Shown: positions 24,571 through 33,787 of the stretch, piece by piece
Layout: each line of letters begins with the position of its first letter
Position numbering within the stretch: the first letter of the stretch is position 1
DNA from: Thereva unica
Taxonomy: Eukaryota; Arthropoda; Insecta; Diptera; Therevidae
DNA: 64,000 bases
Direction: 5' to 3'
Assembly: GCA_949987705.1 (NCBI GenBank)
Contig: OX465281.1
Span: forward strand, 201,115,112-201,179,111
Notes under the pieces: model-generated
What the model saw: only the letters and a program-made list of their open reading frames with translations
Databases searched by the model: none
What the model was told of the DNA's origin: nothing
Program-made: the position numbers and the translations under genes

Positions 24571-24573
24571 TTA

Positions 24574-24712
24574 GTTACAATATAAGGGTGCAATAAAATT
24601 CGTTCCATCTTTTCTGCTTGTTCCCAGTGATTTTGCCTAAGGAAAACACTTAGATTATCTATATCTTCTAAATAGGTTTTTAAATCAACGCTTAATCATT
24701 AATTAGGTCTAT
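24574..24712 (-). pseudogene. hAT transposase, piece 3
   Basis: The - strand reads VDLKTYLEDIDNLSVFLRQN then HWEQAEKMERILLHPYIVTK, the hAT segment where a conserved W precedes 'L.P...aT..lQ'. Upstream codons are decayed with stops. The frame is the same as in piece 2 when the 8.3-kb palindrome and the 160-bp GC-rich element are removed, each with one copy of its direct repeat. Confidence 0.75.
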
Positions 24713-24715
24713 AAT

Positions 24716-24875
24716 AGGTGTGTTCGCATACTCGCCTGCGGGTTCCATCGGGCGCCAGAAAGCGCCCGAAACCGCCAGATTTCTGTTCGTTCCTACAAAA
24801 CAGAACAGAAATCTGGCGGTTTCGGGCGCTTTCTGGCGCCCGATGGAACCCGCAGGCGAGTACGCGAACACACCT
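24716..24875. mobile_element. 160-bp GC-rich perfect palindrome (MITE)
   Basis: Ends AGGTGTGTTCG and CGAACACACCT; arms of about 70 bp are essentially perfect inverted copies with high G+C (GGGCGCCAGAAAGCGCCCG) around a ~15-nt loop. Flanked by AAT on both sides (24713-24715, 24876-24878), although a TA duplication is also possible. The composition differs sharply from the AT-rich surroundings. Confidence 0.8.
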
Positions 24876-25358
24876 AATGTCTATGGTATACAAATAAAAG
24901 GAAAGATGTTCCATTTCATACAAGGAAAGTGTACACGATTCTATAAAAAGAGCTTTCCTTCCTCCATTTCAAGCTGCCTCCAGACGAAAAATGCCCCCGC
25001 TAATTCTTTGTTTTCTATGCCACTGTCAAGAGCTTTGAGTAAGTTTTATCTGAAGAGAGCAAAAGTAAATGGAGGCAAATGATAGCGATGGATGGGAGCA
25101 TGGTCGAGTTGTTTACGCTTGCGCTTTTGAAGTGAAAACTTCTTTAGCCGCGTTGGGCACTTTTTGATAGGGGAAAATGTTATGGGTTCGCGTCACCGAC
25201 ATGCTCATGACTGGCGCACGCGCTCAATCGATTATAATCAAAAACTTTTTGATTTTGAATAAAAAAATAAATCTGACCGCCTACTATTATTCAATTAAGT
25301 ATCGAAAATGAAAATATAAAACCAGTCATTTTGAACGTCACACTTCATTACTTCATAT

Positions 25359-25841
25359 ATGGACATACATACTAAATTCACTGGAAGCATTGGTGTTAAT
25401 GTTTCTGATATAGGCGAAATATGCGTTGCTCGTTGCAGTTCCGAGAATGGGCAATACGTATTAATGGTTGCCGTTTATATTTCGCCTGGAAAATCTATGA
25501 GACAGATACAACAATTTTTATTCGAAAATTTGATGATTTATACAAAAGAAGGTTCTGAAATTCTCGAAAAAAGATTCGGCGAAAAATATGATAATGTACC
25601 GATGATTTTAAGTGGAGACTTCAATATTAACTTTGCAGATGATAAAAATCTACCATTAATTGAATTTTTAAATGCAACACTTAATTTAAATATGTCCAAT
25701 GATCGGAAACTTAGTACTACCAAATATAAAACGACGATCGATGCGGTTTTTACGCGATACTTAGATAAATTTGAATCACATTTCATTTCTTACTTAATCA
25801 CATTTTCATTTCTTACTTTAGTTACCATAACCCGATTGTAA
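25359..25841 (+). pseudogene. Endonuclease (EEP fold) C-terminal fragment of a Helentron
   Basis: The frame contains VAVYISPGKSMRQIQQFLFE, MILSGDFNINFADDKNLPL (the GDFN motif) and TTIDAVFTRYLDKFESHF, i.e. the second half of an apurinic-type endonuclease/exonuclease/phosphatase domain; YHNPI further on corresponds to the final SDHxP-type motif. The N-terminal half, with the first catalytic residues, is missing, so it cannot be active. Helentrons are known to carry such a domain at the C-terminus of the Rep/helicase protein. Copies at 39380-39751 and 59597-59968 (- strand) encode the same segment. Confidence 0.7.
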
Positions 25842-25849
25842 GTGCTAAT

Positions 25850-26105
25850 GAAATAGGATGGTCAAAATTGCTACAATTATTACATAATTTAAAAAATAAT
25901 TCTGAGATATCGGTTGAAGATGCAGCAGCATTAAATTTTATAGAAAAAAGTACACTTATTAATTAAGACGCAGTTACTTGTGCTACATATTTTAATAAGT
26001 TGGTTAATGTCCTAATGAAAATACTGCAATCAAAAAGATTTAGTCCTTTCAAGAAATATAGAATTTTGTATTACTTCAAAGGAATCGAATTTCAACATCT
26101 AAGTT
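25850..26105 (+). pseudogene. Helitron Rep-type N-terminal domain fragment
   Basis: Reads LLQLLHNLKNNSEISVEDAA ... DAVTCATYFNKLVNVLMKIL ... YYFKRIEFQH, matching the Helitron-like N-terminal domain in which 'dPVTCArhF...vL......YfyriEFQ' precedes the HxH motif. It stops just before the catalytic HxH. It lies downstream of the endonuclease fragment, the reverse of the normal Rep-helicase-endonuclease order. One in-frame stop occurs in this copy where the other two have an open codon. Confidence 0.65.
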
Positions 26106-26460
26106 CGAAGTTTTCACTTCTATCGGCAGTCCCTATAACTGCCAATTTTTTTTTTTAAAGGTTTTGTTGTTTATGAAATATCGGCATACGACATACTATG
26201 TACATACGAATGTGTATATTTTTACTATATAGGTACATTTTCTTAAAGGGATAAAATTGTTGGTGGAAATCAATGAGATTTTGTCTAAATGATACAAATC
26301 TTTAGACTTTTGGAGGAAGTGGCAATTTTGTTTGTTTTTGTCCAACTTTTCGATTTGTTACATATTTTGCAAAGTTTAGTAAAACCGTTAGTTTTATGCG
26401 AATTTTGATTTCGTTTTGATTTGCAACCAATATTCCCGGAATATGTTTATTTGGCAGATT

Positions 26461-29400
26461 CTTCTTCTTCTTAAATGGCGCTACAGTCCTTGCAGGACTC
26501 GGGCCTCTTGAAGTCTCCTCCTCCAGTCTTCTCTACGTCTTGCTAGCTCTCTCCAGTGTTTGATATACGAAGTTTTCGTATGTCTTCTAGCACGTCATCC
26601 ATCCACCTATTTCTTGGTCGTCCTACTCTTCTTCTTCCAGATGGTCTTCCATTAAAAATCCTGGCTAGCATTCTTTCTTCTGGAGCCCGTAGAACGTGTC
26701 CAAGCCATCGCAGTCTGTTCAATCTTATGTATGTAGATATGTTTATGTCGTCATACATTTGTTGAAGTTCCTCATTTGTCCTAATGCGCCATTCGTTTTG
26801 GTTAACCCTTACAGCGCCAAATATTCTTCTTAAGATCTTCCTTTCGAAGATTTTAAGCTGGTTTTCTGTTTGTTGGGTCAATGTCCAAGCCTCAGACCCA
26901 TAGCATAGAACTGGGCGGATTAACGTTTTGTATAGTCTGATTTTGCATTGTCTTGAAATTTCTTTGTTTTTAAAGACCGGGACTAGTGCGAAATAGGTTT
27001 TATTTGCGGCTACGATGCGTCTATGGATGTCGTCCTTTATATGATTTTGTGCAGTAAGCATTGTCCCTAAGTAGATGAAGTTTTCTACAATTTCCACAAT
27101 ATGATCGCCAAGGCTGATACTTCGTCCTAGCCGATGTCCTTGTTTTGATACGATCATATATTTTGTTTTTGTGTCATTTACTCGTAGATTGAACTTTGCT
27201 GAGCTTTCTACAATCTTGAAAAAGGTTTCCTTTACCTCTTGTGCTTTGCGTCCAATTATGACTATATCATCTGCGAAGGCTAGTATCTGGATGTTCCTTG
27301 TGAAGATGCTATTTGCTCCATTAAGCTGCGTTTCTCTCATTATTGCTTCGAGAGCAATGTTAAAAAGTATTGGTGAGATTGCATCTCCTTGTCGCAGACC
27401 CGATTCTTGAGGAAAATTGGTTGAGTTACAACCTCGTATTCTCACTTGTGTTTCACAATTTTTGGTCGTCATCCTGCAGAGATCTATTAATTTTCTGGGG
27501 AAACCCATTTCAGCCATCTTATTCCACAACTCTCTTTTATTTAGCAGATCGTAAGCATTTCTATAGTCTATAAAAAGAAGATGTATATCAATGTTTTCTT
27601 CCCAGCATTTTTCAAGTATTTGTCTCATTATGAAAATCTGGTCTGTTGTCGATCTGTTCGTTCTAAATCCTGCTTGGTAATCACCTACTTTATCTTCCAA
27701 GTGTGGTTTCAGTCTATTAAATAAAATATGTGAAAACACTTTGTAAGCTGTGTTCAGAAGAGATATTGGTCTGTAGTTTTTGCAGCTCATCAATTCACCT
27801 TTTTTATGGACTGGGACTATTGTGCCTAAAAGCCATTCTTCTGGCATCTTGCTGCTTCTCCATAGTTTTATGATTAGACTATGTAAGGCCTGGCATAACT
27901 TCTCCCCACCATTTTTTAAGATTTCCGTGGGTATGCCATCTGGACCTGGAGCTTTGTGATTTTTTAGTTTCGCTATGGCATTTTCAACTTCCTCCATTGT
28001 AGGATCTGGCGTATCGTTTTCTGGGTCATCTGTATTACGGTTTTCCGCTGCTCCCTGTGTTAGGCTTATATTCTCTTTGAAGAAGTCTCTAAAGTATTTC
28101 TCCCACACCTCCAGTATGTCATCGATACTACTAGCTATAGTACCATCTTCTCTTCTTACCATGGTGCAGGTGGGTTTATATCCTTTCTTAATCATGTTGA
28201 CTTCTTTGTAGAAACTTCTAGTGTCTTTGTTACTGTAGCTTTGCTTGATCGCACTTATTCTAATTCTGAAGTAATCACGTTTTTTCTTCCTTAATAACTT
28301 ATTCGTGTCTCTTCGTGCTGCTACATATTTCTCATAGTTTCCTCTAGTCATTCTTGTTAGGTACACCTGTCTTGCATGGTTTTTTATTTCAATGCTGCTC
28401 TTGCATTGATTATCAAACCAATGTCTCCTTCTTTCGTGGTTTTGTGTGCCTAATACACAGTTGTTTGTTTCTATAATTTTTTCTTTTATAGAGTTCCACA
28501 TCAGGTTTAGATCAGTTTCCATTTCCAAACTCCTTGTTATTTGCTCAAGCTTTTCTGTTAACATAATTTCATACTGTTGTTTTGATTCTACATTTCTTAA
28601 TTTTTCTATATTCCACTTTATTTGTCTATCATTGTTTCTTCTATTTATTGTCGCTAGTTTTTTCGTCCTCATTTTCCCAACAACTAGATAGTGATCGGTG
28701 TCTACATTCGCTCCTCGGAAACTTCTAACATCCAGTATGCTGCTTCCATGCCTAGTGTCAACTAGAACATGGTCAATTTGGTTATGGTGCCTGCCATCTG
28801 GTGATGTCCATGTCCTTTTGTGTATATTCTTATGGTTAAACCAGGTGCTAGCTATTGACAAACTTCTTGCGATAGCAAATTCGGCCATTCTGTTCCCGTT
28901 ATCGTTTGAATCCTCGTGCAACGAGAACTTACCAGCGTAAGGATAATAATATGGTTCCTTACCTATTTTAGCATTGAAGTCCCCTAATACGATTTTCATG
29001 TCGTAAGAAGGGATTTGGTCATAGGTCACCCTAAGAGTTTCATAGAAGTCATCTTTTTCTTGTTCTGGTTTTTCTTCTGTAGGCGCGTGCACGGTGATGA
29101 ATGTTATATTATGAAATCTGGATTTGATTCTTAAGGTTGCGATCCGATCGTTAAGCGGGTTGAAGTCTATTACGTTGTTGATTAGAGGTTTAAGTACACA
29201 GAAACCCACCCCAAAGTTTCTTCTGGAGTCATTATTACCACTGTAGAATATCGTAGCGTCTTTTCGTTCTAGGACTCCTCTACCAGTCCACCTTAGTTCT
29301 TGTAGTCCTGCGATGAGTATTCTATATCGTCTTAGCTCATCTATCATTTCTGCCATTGCTCCGGGTCTATATAATGTTCTTACATTCCATGTTGCAAACT

Positions 29401-29682
29401 TAATATCGTTTTTCCTAAAATCATTAGTCCTGGGACGTTGCTGAGGTCTTTGCCGTAAATCCTGACTGTTCCGAGGCTGATTTCTCGATTCCATAACAAG
29501 AGTTGTTTTCTGAGGAGAGGTTGTCAACCTTTCGCCCAACCCCCGACCTGGAGGGCCGGATCCGTGAATTATACCCCAACGGATAGGGTGGCCCAGCTAT
29601 ACCCCCAGGCACTGGGTACGTCCGTCGTTAGTTGGTTATCCAGGAGGCACCAGCGAGGAGGTGACGGTACGATTTTGCCCCC
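26461..29682 (-). mobile_element. Full-length RTE-type LINE
   Basis: 3.2-kb element flanked by a perfect 13-bp target duplication TATTTGGCAGATT (26448-26460, 29683-29695). The 5' end (at 29682, - strand) starts with a G-run and GCAAAATCG; the 3' end carries a short GAA-repeat tail instead of a poly(A), as usual for RTE elements. The other arm of the palindrome has the empty site with one copy of the target (about 32692-32704), which confirms the boundaries. Confidence 0.92.
26543..29539 (-). CDS. RTE endonuclease-reverse transcriptase, intact 998 aa
   Basis: Single polyprotein for target-primed reverse transcription: an apurinic-type endonuclease nicks the target and the reverse transcriptase copies the RNA there. 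The endonuclease domain is at about residues 45-290, with ATWNVRTLYRPG at 49, LQELRW at 79, LGDFNAKIG at 185, QIDHVLVD at 254 and DTDHYLV at 280. The reverse transcriptase is at about 520-800, with KAPGPDGIP at 529, the finger motif NYRPISLL, FIDYRNAYD at 656, SGLRQGDAISP and the catalytic FADD at 755-758. The C-terminal tail is basic (GRRRVGRPRNRWMDDV). No stop or frame shift is present, so it may be competent. The first Met is used as start; a short overlapping frame upstream (29424-29612) belongs to the 5' leader. Clade assignment (RTE) is from domain order and 3' tail. Codon use is richer in G/C than the surrounding DNA. Confidence 0.9.
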   Translation of the reverse strand: MGERLTTSPQKTTLVMESRNQPRNSQDLRQRPQQRPRTNDFRKNDIKFATWNVRTLYRPGAMAEMIDELRRYRILIAGLQELRWTGRGVLERKDATIFYSGNNDSRRNFGVGFCVLKPLINNVIDFNPLNDRIATLRIKSRFHNITFITVHAPTEEKPEQEKDDFYETLRVTYDQIPSYDMKIVLGDFNAKIGKEPYYYPYAGKFSLHEDSNDNGNRMAEFAIARSLSIASTWFNHKNIHKRTWTSPDGRHHNQIDHVLVDTRHGSSILDVRSFRGANVDTDHYLVVGKMRTKKLATINRRNNDRQIKWNIEKLRNVESKQQYEIMLTEKLEQITRSLEMETDLNLMWNSIKEKIIETNNCVLGTQNHERRRHWFDNQCKSSIEIKNHARQVYLTRMTRGNYEKYVAARRDTNKLLRKKKRDYFRIRISAIKQSYSNKDTRSFYKEVNMIKKGYKPTCTMVRREDGTIASSIDDILEVWEKYFRDFFKENISLTQGAAENRNTDDPENDTPDPTMEEVENAIAKLKNHKAPGPDGIPTEILKNGGEKLCQALHSLIIKLWRSSKMPEEWLLGTIVPVHKKGELMSCKNYRPISLLNTAYKVFSHILFNRLKPHLEDKVGDYQAGFRTNRSTTDQIFIMRQILEKCWEENIDIHLLFIDYRNAYDLLNKRELWNKMAEMGFPRKLIDLCRMTTKNCETQVRIRGCNSTNFPQESGLRQGDAISPILFNIALEAIMRETQLNGANSIFTRNIQILAFADDIVIIGRKAQEVKETFFKIVESSAKFNLRVNDTKTKYMIVSKQGHRLGRSISLGDHIVEIVENFIYLGTMLTAQNHIKDDIHRRIVAANKTYFALVPVFKNKEISRQCKIRLYKTLIRPVLCYGSEAWTLTQQTENQLKIFERKILRRIFGAVRVNQNEWRIRTNEELQQMYDDINISTYIRLNRLRWLGHVLRAPEERMLARIFNGRPSGRRRVGRPRNRWMDDVLEDIRKLRISNTGES

Positions 29683-30552
29683 TATTTGGCAGATTAGGAA
29701 ATGTTTCATTGTGGTCGAATATCGAAGGGAATTATTGCCTTTTACAAGGATTTCAAGATGTAAAATAGCATCCACAAATTTAAAATTATGAAAAGTGGAA
29801 AATTATGCTTTATGGTTATTTATCGACATTCACTCGGATAGAGCATTAGGCGCGTTTTTTTTAAAGTGGTTTTCCAAAAATCGGCGCTACATCGCTGACA
29901 GGCATTTAGACTTCGTTGAGTAAATCCGACATAAGGTTACAATTTTTAAAGGCAATTATCCAATTTGCCATTCACGCTACTACTCCTAAGAATTTGTTGT
30001 ACTTTTCCTTTTAAGATTTGATAATTTTTTGCTTGGAATAGTTTTTAAATGAGCTCTTATCTTTAAATTGATGCGAATGCCACAAACAAAATTTTCGAAG
30101 AAGAATGAGAATCAAATAATCTAGGATTTGTTTGTGGGGAATTGGGGATGGTAACATTCATTTTCTTTAGTTTACCAGTGTGAAAAATGAGAGTTTTTGC
30201 TTATTTTATCCGTATAAAGTTCAATTATTTTGTTTTTTAAACCCTTTATTTCAGATTTCTGAACAAGTTAGGATTCTTTTCCGTTACTCCGAGAGAGCTA
30301 AAGCAATTGTTTGAAGCCTGATCTGAGGTTAGACTTCGGATTTTAAGACCTAGCTCACAACAGTTTTCTAAATTCGACTAATACTTTACTGTTAATTGAC
30401 TGATAAACCAGCAAAAAAACTAATAACAAATTTCCAAATAGCAAATAAACCCCGGACCATAAAGAAAGAAACATACTTTTCATTTTCTTTATTTCTGTAG
30501 TCACCTGTTAACTCTCCTCTAATATTAATTTCATCGAATAACAACACAGCTT

Positions 30553-31022
30553 TGTTTTTTGTTATGTGAAATGCTAGAATCTCAGGAAAGGTCCTTTGTA
30601 CTGTGTCGACAATCTATTTTCTTCATATAGACTGCAATGTCGAACAGAAACTCTACTCCTGGAAGGAAGGAATTGCCCCAACCTACCCGCCATATTTTTT
30701 AGTCCACCTACTCCCAACCAGTACTGTCGCGACTTTGACATCGGGGAATTGAGAAACAACTCGCTGGGGTGTTATGCTTCCTGAAACGAGTTAAATCTCA
30801 TAAACCAACGGATGACATGCGCTTTGGTGGAGCGGGGAAGGGCTAAGGAAGGCTATGACAAGAGGAATCAGAAATGTAAAGAGGGAAGAAGAAGAAATAA
30901 GGAAAGTTATGAAGGTAGGAAAGTGGAAAAGGCGAAGGGCCATGGGGCTGGCCGGGATTCGAACCCGGGACCTCTGGGATGGTAGCCAGGCGCCTTATTC
31001 CCTAGGCTATCGAGGACCTTAT
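30553..31022 (-). mobile_element. tRNA-derived SINE, copy 2
   Basis: Inverted copy of the SINE at 20585. The tRNA-like head lies at about 30940-31022 (GGTTCGAATCCCGG B-box on the - strand). The body shares CGCATGTCATCCG and CCCGATGTCAAAG, and the copy ends in an A-run (T-run on +) at about 30553. The divergence between the two copies is substantial, so the family is not freshly active at these sites. Confidence 0.85.
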
Positions 31023-31486
31023 TTCTACATCCCGATGTGAAACAATCTCCTCAAGGTTTTCTTTAACCCTGTTATTAAAACCAGGTTGAATATTGCGAAC
31101 GATGCAAAAGCTAAGAGATAGTAAATTTATGTTTAAATTATCTTTAAATACTTGTAGGTTGTAGCAGGTTGCAAAAAGTAAGTTTTCGAATTCTTACTCA
31201 CATATGGCGAGGAGGCAATTAAAGACTTTTAACTATTCTACTGAGATAGTCATTTCGACACATCCTCTTTATAGGTTCACCTTCTTAGCTCTATATTCTT
31301 TGCTGCAGCTCTTCAACTTTTCCTAAGTTTTTTATATTTACTTAATAAATTTTTATATTTTGAGCGGTATAAATTTACCGATTTCGCCGATTTTAGTCAA
31401 AATGAACAGGACAATTCCATTTCGACAGAAGCAAATGAGGGATTTAGCTAAATCTGTGAGAGTTACATAAGGATTTGTTATTTTAT

Positions 31487-31731
31487 TTGAGTTTTCATAA
31501 AACCATAACTGGAATACTACAGTCATCGGTTAAATAGCTTTCTGTCGACTTCTCTTCAGAGAAGGTAATAAATGGAGTTTTGTTACTTTCAGTCCCAGAT
31601 GGAACTCCAAGGTTTAAAGTCAGAGTACTACCGTCATCGGTTAAATAACTTACTGTCGACTTGTCGTCAGAGATGATAATAACAGGAGCTTTATTATTTT
31701 CATTCCTTGAAGGAATTCCTTTTTCTTTGCA
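31487..31731 (-). other. Open frame with two 37-residue tandem repeats
   Basis: The - strand frame, open for about 80 codons without a Met start, contains two tandem units of exactly 111 bp (31609-31719 and 31498-31608). They begin GIPSRNENNKAPVI and GVPSGTESNKTPFI and both contain KST.SYLTDD. The units are diverged but keep frame and the SYLTDD core. Not recognised. It could be a relic of a protein encoded by the palindromic element. Confidence 0.4.
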
Positions 31732-32552
31732 AATGAGCTGCTAGCAAAATGAGATGCTAGCAAGTTGAGCAAACATATGAAACTTTCTTTAAGGGAGTAT
31801 CTTGCAAAGAACAAGTGTAGCCTAGCCACTTCTTATGTATAGCAGTCTTTCGCAGGGAATTTAAAGAGTTTAAGCTCTGCATTTGTTCTCTTCTTTGCTT
31901 TGCAAGAGGGTAACCCACAAATTACACCCCATTTCAAGGGTTTTTCCATTTGTAATAATAAATAATAAATTACCTAAATATCAGAAACACTGGATGTCAA
32001 TAACAAAGCTAACAAACCAAACCAAAACAACTCGCAAACAGGAAATCAACACTAGATCAAATCAAATAATATATATACTAAATAATCAAATATGTATTAT
32101 AATAAATAATAGCAAAACTTTATTTCCAAAAACTGCAGAGAACTGAGCTGAACACTATCATAATTACTTTTTAAATGACTTAATTCCTAAAAAAAAACTT
32201 TTTAAGCAATCGTAAGAAATACATACATACATCGAAAAACATAAAGAATCTCTGAAACAATTCCTTAATTTAAAATCTTTACCTAGAATAAAATATTTTA
32301 TAATAAAACCTGAAAAAAAACGCAAACGCAAATAGCTCGATTATGGTTATATCCATGGCAATCATTTTTCTTTTCCTTTATATAAATAAAATGTAAGTGT
32401 GCACTTTTCTGTTCCGTTTCCACCATTTAGGTTTTCTCCAGGCGAAAGCCGATCAATAGAACATCATAATAAAGATCGAAAAAAATCCAAGTTTTATTTA
32501 TTTTTATAAAGCCATTAGATAGAATTGTTATATTGGCTGCACTATTAAGTGA

Positions 32553-33224
32553 GAATGTCGATAAATAACCATAAAGCATAATTTTCTACTTTTCATATTT
32601 TTAAATTTGTTGATGCTATTTTACATCTTGAAATCCTTGTAAAAGGCAATAATTCCCTTCGATCTTCGACCACAATGAAACATTTCCCAATCTGCCAAAT
32701 AAACATATTCCGAGAATGTTGGTTGCAAATTAAAACGAAATCAAAATTCGCATAAAACTAACAGTTTTACTAAATTTTGCAAAATATGTAACAAATCGAA
32801 AAGTTGGACAAAAAAAACAAAATTGTCACTTCCTCCAAAAGTGTAAAGATTTTTATTATTTAAACAAAATCTCATTGATTTCCACCAACAATTTTATCCC
32901 TTTAAGAATTTGTACCTACATAGTAAAAATATACACATTCGTATGTACATATGTATGTCGTATGTCGATATTTCATAAACAACAAACCTTTAAAAAAAGC
33001 GCAAGCGTAAACAACTCGACCATGCTCCCATCCATCGCTATCATTTGCCTTTTGCTCTCTTCAGATAAAAATTACTCAAAGCTCTTGACAGTGGCATAGA
33101 AAACAAAGAATTAGCGGGGGCATTTTTCGTCTGGAGGCAGCTTGAAATGGAGGAAATAGGAAAGCTCTTTTTATAGAATCGTGTACACTTTCCTTGTATG
33201 AAATGGAACATCTTTCCTTTTATT
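32553..33224. repeat. Uninterrupted right arm of the 8.3-kb palindrome
   Basis: Inverted copy of the left arm without the RTE and Helentron-like insertions. The RTE target is single at about 32692-32704 and the Helentron site is an uninterrupted A-run at about 32990-33000. Substitutions and small indels against the left arm show the arms are not freshly duplicated. Confidence 0.85.
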
Positions 33225-33232
33225 TGTCTATG

Positions 33233-33393
33233 CTAATACCTACTACCAGCGCATCCCCTCTTTTGGGCTCGTCTTTCCAGAATAGCATCTATTTTAGGAG
33301 ATCTGGCAACATCATCATTCATCATTGCGCTCTTTTAATCCCTCATGGGACATAGGGCGGCAGCAGTGGCTACTTTTCTTAATTTTTCAATTA
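33233..33393 (-). pseudogene. hAT transposase, piece 2
   Basis: The - strand reads LIEKLRKVATAAALCP, then after a stop and frame disturbance SPKIDAILERRAQKRGCAG. This is the hAT pattern 'li.KlRk.v......p.r...L...'. Its upstream end joins piece 1 exactly in frame when the PIF-type element and one TTA are removed; its downstream end meets the 8.3-kb palindrome. Confidence 0.75.
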
Positions 33394-33514
33394 AGCCCCC
33401 CATACACGGTCAAATCGGATGTACATCCATGCTGTACAGCCAAAAATGTGATATCCCACAACTGTGCTTTTTGGTTGTACAGCTTCATTTCCTTGCGGTC
33501 GCGAAAGAGTTAGC

Positions 33515-33625
33515 ATGGATAGTAACCAAAAGCTGAAAATAGTGGTAATAGATATTTGTAGCGAAGAAAAAAAAAACCTAGAAAAAGAATAAATGTTTGG
33601 ACAAAAGAATGGCTGTTTCTTTTAA
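33515..33625 (+). pseudogene. Possible Harbinger transposase N-terminal fragment
   Basis: A start at 33515 reads MDSNQKLKIVVIDICSEEKK; after slippage in an A-run the frame gives RKRINVWTKEWLF, resembling the 'RKRR.WvR.Wl..R' start of PIF/Harbinger transposases. No homologous sequence follows, so this is the junction of an internal deletion. Confidence 0.4.
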
Positions 33626-33787
33626 TTTTTCTACAAGTTTCTCTAATCCTTTGGACCTCATTGATCTGTTTTTATATTTTTCACTTTTCACATTCCACAG
33701 CTCATCACAATAAATAATAATTTTGATAGAGGTCAATGAACTCACTCCAGAACTGGTTATTTGGTATCGACATCGCAAATATTGCAT
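33578..33787 (-). pseudogene. Possible MADF-type fragment
   Basis: The - strand frame contains DELWNVKSEKYKNRSMRSKG then LEKLVEKLKE, similar to the MADF-domain pattern 'LWd...e.Y.nk..r...w..i...l'. PIF/Harbinger elements commonly encode such a DNA-binding partner opposite to the transposase. Short and truncated; assignment tentative. Confidence 0.35.

Larger units (their letters stand above)
25129..26145 (+). mobile_element. Helentron-like element, copy 1
   Basis: Starts GAAGTGAAAACTTC after a T-run and ends CACTTCTATCGGCAGTCCC then TATAACTGCCAA before a T-run. It has a short 5' end (GAAGTGAAAACTT) repeated inverted near the 3' end, then a terminal hairpin (GGCAGT, loop CCCTATA, ACTGCC) and T|T insertion. 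These are the hallmarks of Helentrons. The empty site is preserved in the inverted arm at about 32990-33000 as an uninterrupted T-run (A-run on +). Two closely related copies lie at 39076 and 59293. Carries endonuclease and Rep fragments. Confidence 0.8.
29836..32552. other. Loop of the 8.3-kb palindrome
   Basis: Holds a SINE (30553-31022, -) and a tandem-repeat open frame (31487-31731, -); the rest is AT-rich with no coding signal. At about 32300-32480 a diverged inverted relative of the arm sequence occurs (GCAAACGCAAATAGCTCGA resembles GCAAGCGTAAACAACTCGA of the arm), suggesting an older duplication within the element. Confidence 0.5.
24886..33224. mobile_element. 8.3-kb palindromic element with nested insertions
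   Basis: Left arm is 24886-25128 + 26146-26460 + 29696-29835 once two insertions are removed. The right arm is 32553-33224, its inverted copy and uninterrupted. Shared blocks include AAGGAAAGATGTTCCATTTC at the outer end and GCTTTATGGTTATTTATCGA at the inner end. The 8-bp direct repeat TGTCTATG flanks it (24878-24885, 33225-33232), inside the hAT gene. The left arm received a Helentron-like element and an RTE LINE; the right arm keeps both empty sites. The loop (29836-32552) holds a SINE and a 37-codon repeat frame. No transposase identified. Confidence 0.8.
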
